Shown piece after piece: positions 26,510 to 33,626 of a DNA stretch of 64,000 bases (the first letter of the stretch is position 1; every line of letters starts with the position of its first letter). The notes beneath the pieces were generated by a model. The model searched no databases and had not been told where the DNA came from. It worked only from the letters and a program-made list of their open reading frames with translations. Position numbers and translations under genes: made by a program. The DNA comes from Flavobacteriaceae bacterium. GTDB taxonomy: Bacteria; Bacteroidota; Bacteroidia; Flavobacteriales; Flavobacteriaceae. The DNA lies in NCBI GenBank assembly GCA_947457615.1, contig CANGWK010000005.1, forward strand, positions 42,620-106,619. Direction: 5' to 3'.

Positions 26510-28381
26510 TTAATTTTTCACCAAAAATAACGGAATGTGAATCTCATGACGAACTTTATCAACAGTAGTCCCAAATAGTAAATCTTTAAATCCAGTATGC
26601 CCATGGGTTCCCATCACCAAAATATCAAAATCTCCTTCATTTATAATTTTTGAAATGGCTTTAGTTGGTTTTCCAAATCCTAATTGTATGGCAACTTTAT
26701 ATCCTTTAGTCACTAACATTTCTTGGTATTCCATCAATAATTTTTCATCGATTGTGGTTTCGTGGTCATCCGTATTTCCGCCATAAATCATTGCTCCCAC
26801 AGTTTCTACAACGTGAATTAAAGTGTAATGTGCTGCTTTTCCTCCCAATTCAAAAGCACTATTTATAGCTTTTTCATCGGCAAAAGAAAAATCTACCGCT
26901 ACTGCAATTTTCTTTTTACCGTAAGATTCCGATTGTTCGAAATTCAAATTAATATTATGTGGCAAATGGTTGTGGATTTGGTTTTTGACTTTAACCAATA
27001 TCGGATTGAAAACAATATATAAAAGCAAAATTAAAAAGCCAATTGCTAACGGAACTACTGTTAACCACAAAACCATTGGATGTGAGGAAGTTTCCAACCA
27101 TCCTTTTATTTCATCAAAAACCAATTTGGCATTCAAGGAAACTATTATTATAGCGATAATCCAAGAAACAATTTGGGTAATTCTGCTAATATGGAAGCCT
27201 TTCATTTTAGATTTATCACTTACAAAATGTATCAGTGGAATAATCGCAAAACCTAATTGCAAACTTAAAATCACTTGACTAAAAATCAGCATTTTTCCGG
27301 TAGCGCTTTCCCCATAAATCAGTATCACAACCACCGCCGGAACAATGGCAATTATACGGGTAATTATACGGCGAACCCAAGGCTGAATTCGTAAATTTAA
27401 ATAACCTTCCATAATAATTTGCCCTGCTAAAGTTCCAGTTATTGTAGAACTTTGTCCTGCAGCAATCAATGCAACGGCAAATAAAATAGGGGCCCATTTA
27501 TTTCCTAAAATAGGCGATAAAAGTTGGTACGCATCTTGAATTTCGGCAACCTGAAACAAACCATTTCTATGAAAAGTCGCTGCCGCCAAAATCAAAATCG
27601 CTGCATTGACAAAAAAGGCTAAGTTTAGGGCAATCGTGCTGTCTATAAAATTATATTTCAAAGCCTGTTTGATTCCTTCGTTGCTTCGGTCGAATTTTCG
27701 AGTTTGCACCAAGGAGGAATGCAAGTATAAATTGTGCGGCATCACGGTAGCACCAATGATTCCAATTGCAATATAAAGTGCAGCCTGATTAGGCAATGAC
27801 GGAATCAATCCAGCCAAAACTTTCCCCATTTCGGGTTGGGCGAAAAACATTTCAAAAACAAACGAAAGACCAATAATCAATACCAATGCAATAACGAATG
27901 CTTCCATTTTTCGAATGCCTTTATTAATTAAAAAAAGCAATAAAAAAGTATCCAATACAGTAATTAAAACGCCATAAATTAAGGGTAATCCAGTAAGTAA
28001 ATTTATTCCAATTGCCATTCCTAGCACTTCGGCCAAATCGCAAGCGGCGATAGCAATTTCGGCAAGGAAATATAAAATATAATTTATAAATGGCGAATAG
28101 GTTTCTCGAGATGCTTGCGCCAAATCGCGCTGGGTGACAATTCCGAGTCGCGCGCTCAAACTTTGCAAAAGCAACGCCATTAAATTACTCATCAATAAAA
28201 CCCAAACCAAAGTATACCCAAATTGGCTTCCACCTGCTAAATCGGTTGCCCAATTTCCAGGATCCATATAGCCAACGCTAATCAAATAGGCTGGACCTAG
28301 AAAAGCCAAAACTTTTCTAAAACCTTTTCTTTTGCCATCGGTTGGAACCGATTGATTTACTTCTTCAAGTGATTTGCCCAT
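26510..28381 (-). CDS. mntH: Nramp family divalent metal transporter fused to a universal stress protein domain
   Basis: Residues 1 to about 465 are an Nramp/MntH proton-coupled Mn2+/Fe2+ importer: FLGPAYLISVGYMDPGNWATD carries the metal-binding DPGN of helix 1, and GATVMPHNLYLHSSL the MPH of helix 6. Residues from about 490 to 623 are a UspA domain (KIAVAVDFSFADEKA, ending in the nucleotide-binding FDILVMGTHGHTGFKDLLFGTTVDKV). MntH alone is usually about 410-450 residues, so this is a genuine fusion, which suggests adenine-nucleotide control of transport. It leads a four-gene operon and is divergent from crtY. Confidence 0.92.
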   Translation of the reverse strand: MGKSLEEVNQSVPTDGKRKGFRKVLAFLGPAYLISVGYMDPGNWATDLAGGSQFGYTLVWVLLMSNLMALLLQSLSARLGIVTQRDLAQASRETYSPFINYILYFLAEIAIAACDLAEVLGMAIGINLLTGLPLIYGVLITVLDTFLLLFLINKGIRKMEAFVIALVLIIGLSFVFEMFFAQPEMGKVLAGLIPSLPNQAALYIAIGIIGATVMPHNLYLHSSLVQTRKFDRSNEGIKQALKYNFIDSTIALNLAFFVNAAILILAAATFHRNGLFQVAEIQDAYQLLSPILGNKWAPILFAVALIAAGQSSTITGTLAGQIIMEGYLNLRIQPWVRRIITRIIAIVPAVVVILIYGESATGKMLIFSQVILSLQLGFAIIPLIHFVSDKSKMKGFHISRITQIVSWIIAIIIVSLNAKLVFDEIKGWLETSSHPMVLWLTVVPLAIGFLILLLYIVFNPILVKVKNQIHNHLPHNINLNFEQSESYGKKKIAVAVDFSFADEKAINSAFELGGKAAHYTLIHVVETVGAMIYGGNTDDHETTIDEKLLMEYQEMLVTKGYKVAIQLGFGKPTKAISKIINEGDFDILVMGTHGHTGFKDLLFGTTVDKVRHEIHIPLFLVKN

Positions 28382-28401
28382 AGGTAATTACTAATTCAGG
28401 T

Positions 28402-28409
28402 CAAAAATA
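28402..28409 (-). promoter_or_regulatory. -7 element of the Nramp operon
   Basis: On the minus strand this reads TATTTTTG, matching TAnnTTTG, 20 nt before the ATG of the Nramp-UspA gene. A correctly spaced TTG is not evident. Confidence 0.4.
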
Positions 28410-28433
28410 CAGATTAAATTTTAAAGAATTCTA

Positions 28434-28441
28434 TATATTTG
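28434..28441 (+). promoter_or_regulatory. -7 element immediately before the lycopene cyclase GTG
   Basis: TATATTTG matches the -7 consensus and ends only 4 nt before the GTG at 28446. If used, the mRNA is leaderless. No TTG with standard spacing is seen. Confidence 0.4.
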
Positions 28442-28445
28442 AAAC

Positions 28446-29588
28446 GTGAAACATTACCATTACATATTTACTGGTGCAGGATTATCGGCTTTGATGACCG
28501 TTTATGAAATGATTTTATCTGGAAAATTTCTAGACAAATCGATTTTGTTATTGGATGAAAATCCAAAAAAAACCAACGATAGAACCTGGTGCTTTTGGGA
28601 TGCCGAAAATACCTTTCAAAATTTAGCACATACTAAATGGAATTTGGCTTGGTTTAAAACAGCTAGTTTTGAAAGAAAATTAGACCTTGAGCCATACCAA
28701 TACAATATGATTAATGGATTGGATTTTTATAATCTAGTTTTTGATTTGATTTCCAAACAAGAAAACATCCATTTTGTTAATCAAAAAGTTATTGATTTTG
28801 AAGAATTAGGAGACCATTGCATCGTAAAAACAGAATCCGAAAATTACACTTGCAACAAAATTTTCAACTCTATTTTCAACTCGGAATCAGTAAAAAATCA
28901 AACTAAATATCCTTTGTTGCAACAGCATTTCGTAGGTTGGTTTATAAAATCTAAAGAAGAAGTTTTCGATAAAGACATTGCAACCTTCATGGATTTTTCA
29001 ATAGAACAAAAAGGCAACACCAGATTTATGTATATTTTGCCAACTTCATCCAACGAAGCCTTATTGGAATATACGTTGTTTTCTAAAGAGCTACTTTCCA
29101 AATCAGAATACGAAAACGAAATTCAAAATTACATTCAAAAGCTCGGAATTACCGAATACGAAATTCTTGAAAAAGAACAAGGAAATATCCCTATGACCTG
29201 CTATCCGTTTTGGAAACACAACACCAAAAACATATTAAATATTGGTTCTATTGGAGGATGGACCAAAGCCAGCACAGGGTATACATTTAAAAATACTACT
29301 AAAAAAGCGAAACAATTAGTGCAGTTTTTGGCTTTATATTCCGATTTTAGAAAATTTCATAAAAGAGATAAATTCTGGTGGTATGATTTATTGCTTTTGG
29401 ATATATTAGATAAGAAAAATCATTTAGGGGCCACTATTTTTTCTTCGATGTTTCAAAAAGGAAATGCAACCTTAAATTTCAAATTTTTAGATGAAGAAAC
29501 TTCTTTTTTAGAAGACTTGCAGGTGATTTGGAAATGCCCAACAAGATTATTTATTAAAGTATTATTAAGACGTATTTTCCGATTTTAA
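28446..29588 (+). CDS. crtY: Lycopene beta-cyclase family protein
   Basis: The 380-residue FAD-dependent protein begins KHYHYIFTGAGLSALMTVYEM, a Rossmann motif that prevents any later start. It contains LLLDENPKKTNDRTWCFW, the FLEET-like region GNTRFMYILPTS, and IGSIGGWTKASTGYTFKNT. These are hallmarks of the CrtY family that converts lycopene to beta-carotene. The start codon is GTG. No other carotenoid gene (crtB, crtI, crtZ) is in the window, so it must work with distant genes in making flexirubin-independent yellow pigments such as zeaxanthin. Confidence 0.88.
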   Translation: MKHYHYIFTGAGLSALMTVYEMILSGKFLDKSILLLDENPKKTNDRTWCFWDAENTFQNLAHTKWNLAWFKTASFERKLDLEPYQYNMINGLDFYNLVFDLISKQENIHFVNQKVIDFEELGDHCIVKTESENYTCNKIFNSIFNSESVKNQTKYPLLQQHFVGWFIKSKEEVFDKDIATFMDFSIEQKGNTRFMYILPTSSNEALLEYTLFSKELLSKSEYENEIQNYIQKLGITEYEILEKEQGNIPMTCYPFWKHNTKNILNIGSIGGWTKASTGYTFKNTTKKAKQLVQFLALYSDFRKFHKRDKFWWYDLLLLDILDKKNHLGATIFSSMFQKGNATLNFKFLDEETSFLEDLQVIWKCPTRLFIKVLLRRIFRF

Positions 29589-29651
29589 ATTTTCTATCTC
29601 GCCATAACAAATCTTTATGATTAGATGCGTTCTAAAAATTAGAATTCTAAT

Positions 29652-29659
29652 TATCTTTG
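29652..29659 (+). promoter_or_regulatory. -7 element of the bacilliredoxin gene
   Basis: TATCTTTG fits TAnnTTTG, 53 nt before the ATG at 29713. The -33 TTG is not evident. Confidence 0.38.
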
Positions 29660-29712
29660 TAGCAGATTTTATATCTAAAATTTTATATTTAATATCTAAA
29701 AATTAAAAAAAT

Positions 29713-30123
29713 ATGTATCCAGAAGAAATGGTAAAACCAATGAGAGCAGAACTTTCTGACGCTGGTTTTCAAGATTTATATAATGCAGAAGCAGTAGAAA
29801 ACGCCTTAAAATTAGAGGGAAGTACCCTAGTGGTGATCAATTCGGTTTGTGGATGTGCTGCAAGAAATGCTCGTCCGGGGGCAAAAATGAGTTTGGACGG
29901 AGCAAAAAAACCAGACCATTTGGTAACGGTTTTTGCAGGTGTCGATAAAGATGCTGTAGATGCAGCACGCCAACACATGTTTCCTTTTCCTCCATCATCG
30001 CCTTGTATGGCATTGTTCAAAAACGGAGAATTGGTGCACATGCTAGAGCGTCATCACATTGAAGGTCGTCCTGCTGAAATGATTGCAGAAAACTTGAAAG
30101 ACGCTTACGCGGAATTCTGTTAA
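29713..30123 (+). CDS. Bacilliredoxin (BrxA/BrxB, YphP family)
   Basis: The 136-residue thioredoxin-like protein begins [19 protein letters not shown] and has the active site [14 protein letters not shown] with the family CGC motif, then [22 protein letters not shown]. In Firmicutes these proteins remove bacillithiol from oxidised proteins; many Bacteroidota also make bacillithiol, so a similar role is likely here. It is monocistronic and ends in a long perfect hairpin terminator. Confidence 0.92.
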   Translation: MYPEEMVKPMRAELSDAGFQDLYNAEAVENALKLEGSTLVVINSVCGCAARNARPGAKMSLDGAKKPDHLVTVFAGVDKDAVDAARQHMFPFPPSSPCMALFKNGELVHMLERHHIEGRPAEMIAENLKDAYAEFC

Positions 30124-30143
30124 GACGTAACAAACAAAAATTT

Positions 30144-30197
30144 TAGCCACAGATTCACAGATTAATAATAAAATCTGTGAATCTGTGGCTATTTTTT
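30144..30197 (+). terminator. Long palindrome/terminator after bacilliredoxin
   Basis: Arms AGCCACAGATTCACAGATT (30145-30163) and AATCTGTGAATCTGTGGCT (30172-30190) are perfect over 19 bp, with a T-A pair outside them (30144/30191), an 8-nt loop and a run of T. The arm itself contains two near-copies of CACAGATT. Confidence 0.8.
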
Positions 30198-30204
30198 AAT
30201 TTAC

Positions 30205-30242
30205 AACCCTGTCAGAGTTCAAAACTCTGACAGGGTTTTTTA
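30205..30242 (+). terminator. Second perfect hairpin with T-run
   Basis: Arms AACCCTGTCAGAGTT (30205-30219) and AACTCTGACAGGGTT (30223-30237) with a 3-nt loop are followed by six T. It lies 14 nt after the previous hairpin, making a tandem terminator; similar palindromes recur in Bacteroidota intergenic DNA as I recall. Confidence 0.75.
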
Positions 30243-30254
30243 AACTAAATTTTT

Positions 30255-30262
30255 TATCTTTG
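30255..30262 (+). promoter_or_regulatory. -7 element of trhO
   Basis: TATCTTTG, matching TAnnTTTG, lies just after the tandem terminators and 85 nt before the ATG. No well-spaced TTG is seen. The resulting leader would contain the palindrome at 30305-30324. Confidence 0.42.
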
Positions 30263-30304
30263 CACCTGAATTCTTCCATTTAGAATTCAAAAACATTTCT
30301 GTAC

Positions 30305-30324
30305 AGACGCAATTAATTGCGTCT
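30305..30324. repeat. 20-nt perfect palindrome in the trhO leader
   Basis: AGACGCAATTAATTGCGTCT is a perfect inverted repeat 22 nt before the trhO ATG. It has no T-run, so it does not look like a terminator; it could be an operator, an RNA structure or a repeat-family remnant. Confidence 0.6.
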
Positions 30325-30346
30325 CTAACCTTAAAACGTTTATAGC

Positions 30347-31717
30347 ATGCAACTGTATAACACCTTAAGCGCAGATGAAAGAGCCGAACTTATAGACCAA
30401 GCCGGCAAACAACGCCTTACGTTGTCCTTCTATGCGTATGCCAAAATTGAAGACCCTAAAAAATTTCGTGACGAATTATTCATTGCATGGAACCCACTTG
30501 ATGCCCTAGGCAGAACGTATGTTGCCAAAGAAGGAATCAATGCCCAAATGAGTGTTCCTGCAGAGAATATTGAAGCCTTTAGGGAAACTTTAGAAGCCTA
30601 TGATTTTATGAAAAACATTCGTTTGAATGTTGCTGTTGAACACGACGATCATTCGTTTTTAAAACTAACTATTAAAGTTCGCGACAAAATAGTAGCGGAT
30701 GGATTGAATGACAAAACGTTTGATGTAACCAATATTGGTGTGCACTTAAAAGCGGCAGAATTCAACCAGATTTTAGAAGACCCAAATACTATTGTAGTCG
30801 ATTTTAGAAACCACTACGAAAGTGAAATTGGACATTTTATAGGGGCAATCACTCCCGATGTAGAAACATTTCGCGAATCGTTACCCATCATCAACGAACA
30901 ATTAAAAGATTTTAAAGAAGATAAAAACCTAGTAATGTATTGCACCGGAGGAATCCGCTGTGAAAAAGCATCGGCCTATTTTAAACACCAAGGATTTAAA
31001 AATGTTTTCCAATTGGAAGGCGGAATTATCAATTATGCCAAACAAATCAAGGAAGAAAATATAGAAAGTAAATTCATCGGTAAGAACTTTGTTTTCGATC
31101 ATAGACTTGGCGAAAGAATTACCAACGACATTGTTTCCCAATGCCACCAGTGCGGAAAACCTTGCGATAACCACACCAATTGCGAAAATGATGGCTGCCA
31201 TTTATTATTTATTCAATGCGACGAATGCAAATCTGCTATGGAAAATTGCTGTTCGGTAGAATGTTTTGACACCATTCATTTGCCATTAGTGGAACAAGTA
31301 AAACTTCGAAAAGGGCTTCAAGTAGGAAACAAAGTCTTCCGAAAAGGAAAATCGGATAAATTGTTGTTCAAACATTCGGGTGAACTTTCGGATAAATCTT
31401 TGGCTGTAGCCGAAAATAAAGAGCATAAACCAAAAGACATTCGTCAAAAAATCAAAATTAAAAAAGTACTTCTTGGCAAAGTAGAACATTACTATGTAAA
31501 GGCACAAGTCGGACTTTTTAGCATCGAAAATTATGAACTTCACGTTGGAGATAAACTCTTAATTTCTGGACCAACAACTGGTGCCGAAGAATATATTTTA
31601 GAAAAAATGCTCGTTAACGGAAAAGAAAACACCAAAGCAGAACCAGGGGATAAAGTAACTTTTGAAGTGCCATTTAGAGTTCGATTGTCTGATACTTTGT
31701 ATAAAATTGTAGTGTAA
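30347..31717 (+). CDS. trhO: tRNA uridine(34) hydroxylase TrhO (rhodanese family) with C-terminal extension
   Basis: Residues 1 to about 100 form the acylphosphatase-like N-terminal domain (SFYAYAKIEDPKKF to VAKEGINAQMSV). Residues about 130-230 are a rhodanese domain with catalytic loop YCTGGIRCEKAS. A Cys-rich segment follows (CHQCGKPCDNHTNC, CHLLFIQCDEC, CCSVEC, about 265-310). TrhO hydroxylates U34 of tRNAs in an O2-dependent way. At 456 residues it is about 100 longer than E. coli YceA. The extra tail (LLGKVEHYYVKAQVGLF to the end) looks like a small beta-barrel similar to that at the end of U32 peptidase-family proteins. Confidence 0.9.
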   Translation: MQLYNTLSADERAELIDQAGKQRLTLSFYAYAKIEDPKKFRDELFIAWNPLDALGRTYVAKEGINAQMSVPAENIEAFRETLEAYDFMKNIRLNVAVEHDDHSFLKLTIKVRDKIVADGLNDKTFDVTNIGVHLKAAEFNQILEDPNTIVVDFRNHYESEIGHFIGAITPDVETFRESLPIINEQLKDFKEDKNLVMYCTGGIRCEKASAYFKHQGFKNVFQLEGGIINYAKQIKEENIESKFIGKNFVFDHRLGERITNDIVSQCHQCGKPCDNHTNCENDGCHLLFIQCDECKSAMENCCSVECFDTIHLPLVEQVKLRKGLQVGNKVFRKGKSDKLLFKHSGELSDKSLAVAENKEHKPKDIRQKIKIKKVLLGKVEHYYVKAQVGLFSIENYELHVGDKLLISGPTTGAEEYILEKMLVNGKENTKAEPGDKVTFEVPFRVRLSDTLYKIVV

Positions 31718-31748
31718 AAACTCTAAATAAATAGGTTTGTAGTAACCT

Positions 31749-31799
31749 AAATCCCTAATTTCTAAGGTTATTTTTAGCCTCGGTTTTTGGGATTTTTTT
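31749..31799 (+). terminator. Probable terminator after trhO
   Basis: AAATCCC (31749-31755) can pair with GGGATTT (31789-31795), which is followed by more T. A second short pair, TAACCT/AGGTTA, competes with it. Weaker than other terminators in the window. Confidence 0.4.
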
Positions 31800-31887
31800 A
31801 TTAGAATTTATTTTATAAAAATACTATCTTTACAAATTAATCTTTTTATGAACTTAAATTGCTTTCAAGCAATACTACTATATAATT

Positions 31888-33150
31888 ATGGCATGTACAA
31901 GTTGTTCAACTTCAGATGGTGGTGCACCAAAGGGTTGTAAAAATAATGGGACTTGCGGCACCAATAGCTGCAATAAATTGACTGTTTTCGATTGGCTTTC
32001 TAATATGAGTTTACCTAATGGCGAGACACCTTTTGATTGTATCGAGGTTCGTTTTAAAAACGGAAGAAAAGAATTCTACAGAAACACCGAAAAACTAACA
32101 TTAAGCATTGGCGATGTTGTTGCTACAGAAGCGTCTCCAGGTCATGACGTTGGGATTGTAACCCTTACAGGAGAATTGGTAAAGATTCAAATGAAGAAAA
32201 AAGGAGTCAATCACACGAGTGCTGAAATTGCAAAAATATACCGAAAAGCATCCCAAAGAGATATTGATATTTGGAGTGATTCCCGCGATAAGGAAGAAGC
32301 CATGAAGATTAAAGCGCGCGAAATTGCAATCGCTTTAAAATTACAAATGAAGATCTCTGATATCGAATTTCAAGGAGATGGATCCAAAGCAATTTTTTAT
32401 TACACTGCTGAAGACCGTGTAGATTTTCGTCAATTAATTAAAGAATTTGCGCAAGTTTTTAAAGCGAGAATCGAAATGAAACAAGTGGGCTTTCGTCAAG
32501 AAGCAGCTCGCCTTGGCGGAATTGGATCTTGCGGTAGAGAGTTGTGTTGTTCTACTTGGTTAACCGATTTTAGAAGTGTAAATACCTCGGCGGCTAGATA
32601 CCAACAATTATCCTTAAACCCGCAAAAATTGGCTGGGCAATGTGGAAAATTGAAGTGTTGTTTGAATTACGAATTGGATACTTATTTGGATGCTCTTAAA
32701 GATTTTCCAGAATTTGAAACCAAATTACACACCGAAAAAGGAGATGCTATTTGCCAAAAACAAGACATCTTTAAAGGGCTAATGTGGTTTGCTTACACCG
32801 ATAATTTTTCGAGTTGGCATATTTTAAAAATCGATCAGGTTAAAGAAATAATTGCTCAAAACAAAGAGAAAAAAAGAGTGTCTTCGTTAGAAGATTTTGC
32901 TATTGAAATTGTAGTTGAGCAAGAAGCCAACTTTAACAACGCTATGGGTCAAGAGAGTTTAACGCGTTTTGATCAACCTAAAAGAAGTAAAAATAAATCC
33001 AAAAATAAAGCACCGAATTCAAATCCAAACCAAAACCCGAATTCGAAGCAAAATCCAAATTCCAAACAAGGACAAGGGCAAAATCAAAACCCTAAGCCAG
33101 AAAATAAAAGACCCGTAATTATTATTAAAAAAAATGAAGATCCTAAATAA
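31888..33150 (+). CDS. ricT: PSP1 domain protein RicT (YaaT-like), iron-sulfur regulatory subunit
   Basis: The 420-residue protein has a Cys-rich start (MACTSCSTSDGGAPKGC) and the PSP1 core. The paired cysteine motifs CGRELCCSTWL and CGKLKCCLNYELD are those of RicT/YaaT, which in Bacillus forms an iron-sulfur complex controlling mRNA processing. RicA and RicF are not nearby, so the role in Bacteroidota is open. The last ~55 residues are an Asn/Gln/Lys/Pro-rich low-complexity tail encoded by short tandem DNA repeats (about 33000-33080). The end overlaps gldH by 17 nt. Confidence 0.9.
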   Translation: MACTSCSTSDGGAPKGCKNNGTCGTNSCNKLTVFDWLSNMSLPNGETPFDCIEVRFKNGRKEFYRNTEKLTLSIGDVVATEASPGHDVGIVTLTGELVKIQMKKKGVNHTSAEIAKIYRKASQRDIDIWSDSRDKEEAMKIKAREIAIALKLQMKISDIEFQGDGSKAIFYYTAEDRVDFRQLIKEFAQVFKARIEMKQVGFRQEAARLGGIGSCGRELCCSTWLTDFRSVNTSAARYQQLSLNPQKLAGQCGKLKCCLNYELDTYLDALKDFPEFETKLHTEKGDAICQKQDIFKGLMWFAYTDNFSSWHILKIDQVKEIIAQNKEKKRVSSLEDFAIEIVVEQEANFNNAMGQESLTRFDQPKRSKNKSKNKAPNSNPNQNPNSKQNPNSKQGQGQNQNPKPENKRPVIIIKKNEDPK

Positions 33151-33619
33151 TATTTTATTTATTTTAATGGTGTTGTTTGTTATTTCTTGCGACAATAAAC
33201 TCGTTTTCGACGAATATAAATCTATTGGAAATTCTTGGCATCAAGACAGCATTCTAACTTTTAAATTGCCAAAATTAGAAAAAGAAAAAAGATACAATTT
33301 GTTCGTAAACGTTAGAGACAATAATGACTATCCGTTTGATAATTTATTTTTAATTGTATCCCTAGAGCAACCCAATAAAAAAGTAATTGTAGATACTTTA
33401 GAATATAAAATGGCAAACCCAGACGGAACTCTTATGGGGGAAGGATTTACAGATATAAAAGAAAGCAAACTTTTTTACAAAGAAAATGCGCTTTTCAATC
33501 AAAAAGGAGAATACAAAATACACATCCAACAAGCGGTTAGACAAACTGGAAAAATTGCTGGGGTAGAAAATTTAAAAGGGATTTCAGAAATAGGTTTTAG
33601 GGTAGAATCTACAAATTAA
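33134..33619 (+). CDS. gldH: Gliding motility lipoprotein GldH
   Basis: The 161-residue lipoprotein has a signal peptide with lipobox (MVLFVISCD, acylated Cys near residue 19). The GldH pattern follows: KLVFDEYKSIGNSWHQDS, FNVRDNNDYPFDNLF-like NVRDNNDYPFDNLFL, then ADPDGTLMG-like NPDGTLMGEGFTDIKES, and HIQQAVRQTGKIAGVENL. GldH is required for Flavobacterium gliding and so links to T9SS-driven motility. It lies between ricT (overlapping) and the PBP1A gene (7 nt), an arrangement common in the family. Confidence 0.93.
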   Translation: MKILNNILFILMVLFVISCDNKLVFDEYKSIGNSWHQDSILTFKLPKLEKEKRYNLFVNVRDNNDYPFDNLFLIVSLEQPNKKVIVDTLEYKMANPDGTLMGEGFTDIKESKLFYKENALFNQKGEYKIHIQQAVRQTGKIAGVENLKGISEIGFRVESTN

Positions 33620-33626
33620 TAATAAT

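Noticed and set aside
30144..30324. Repeated palindromes as a CRISPR array
   Set aside because: The three units differ in sequence and length and there are no equal spacers or cas genes.
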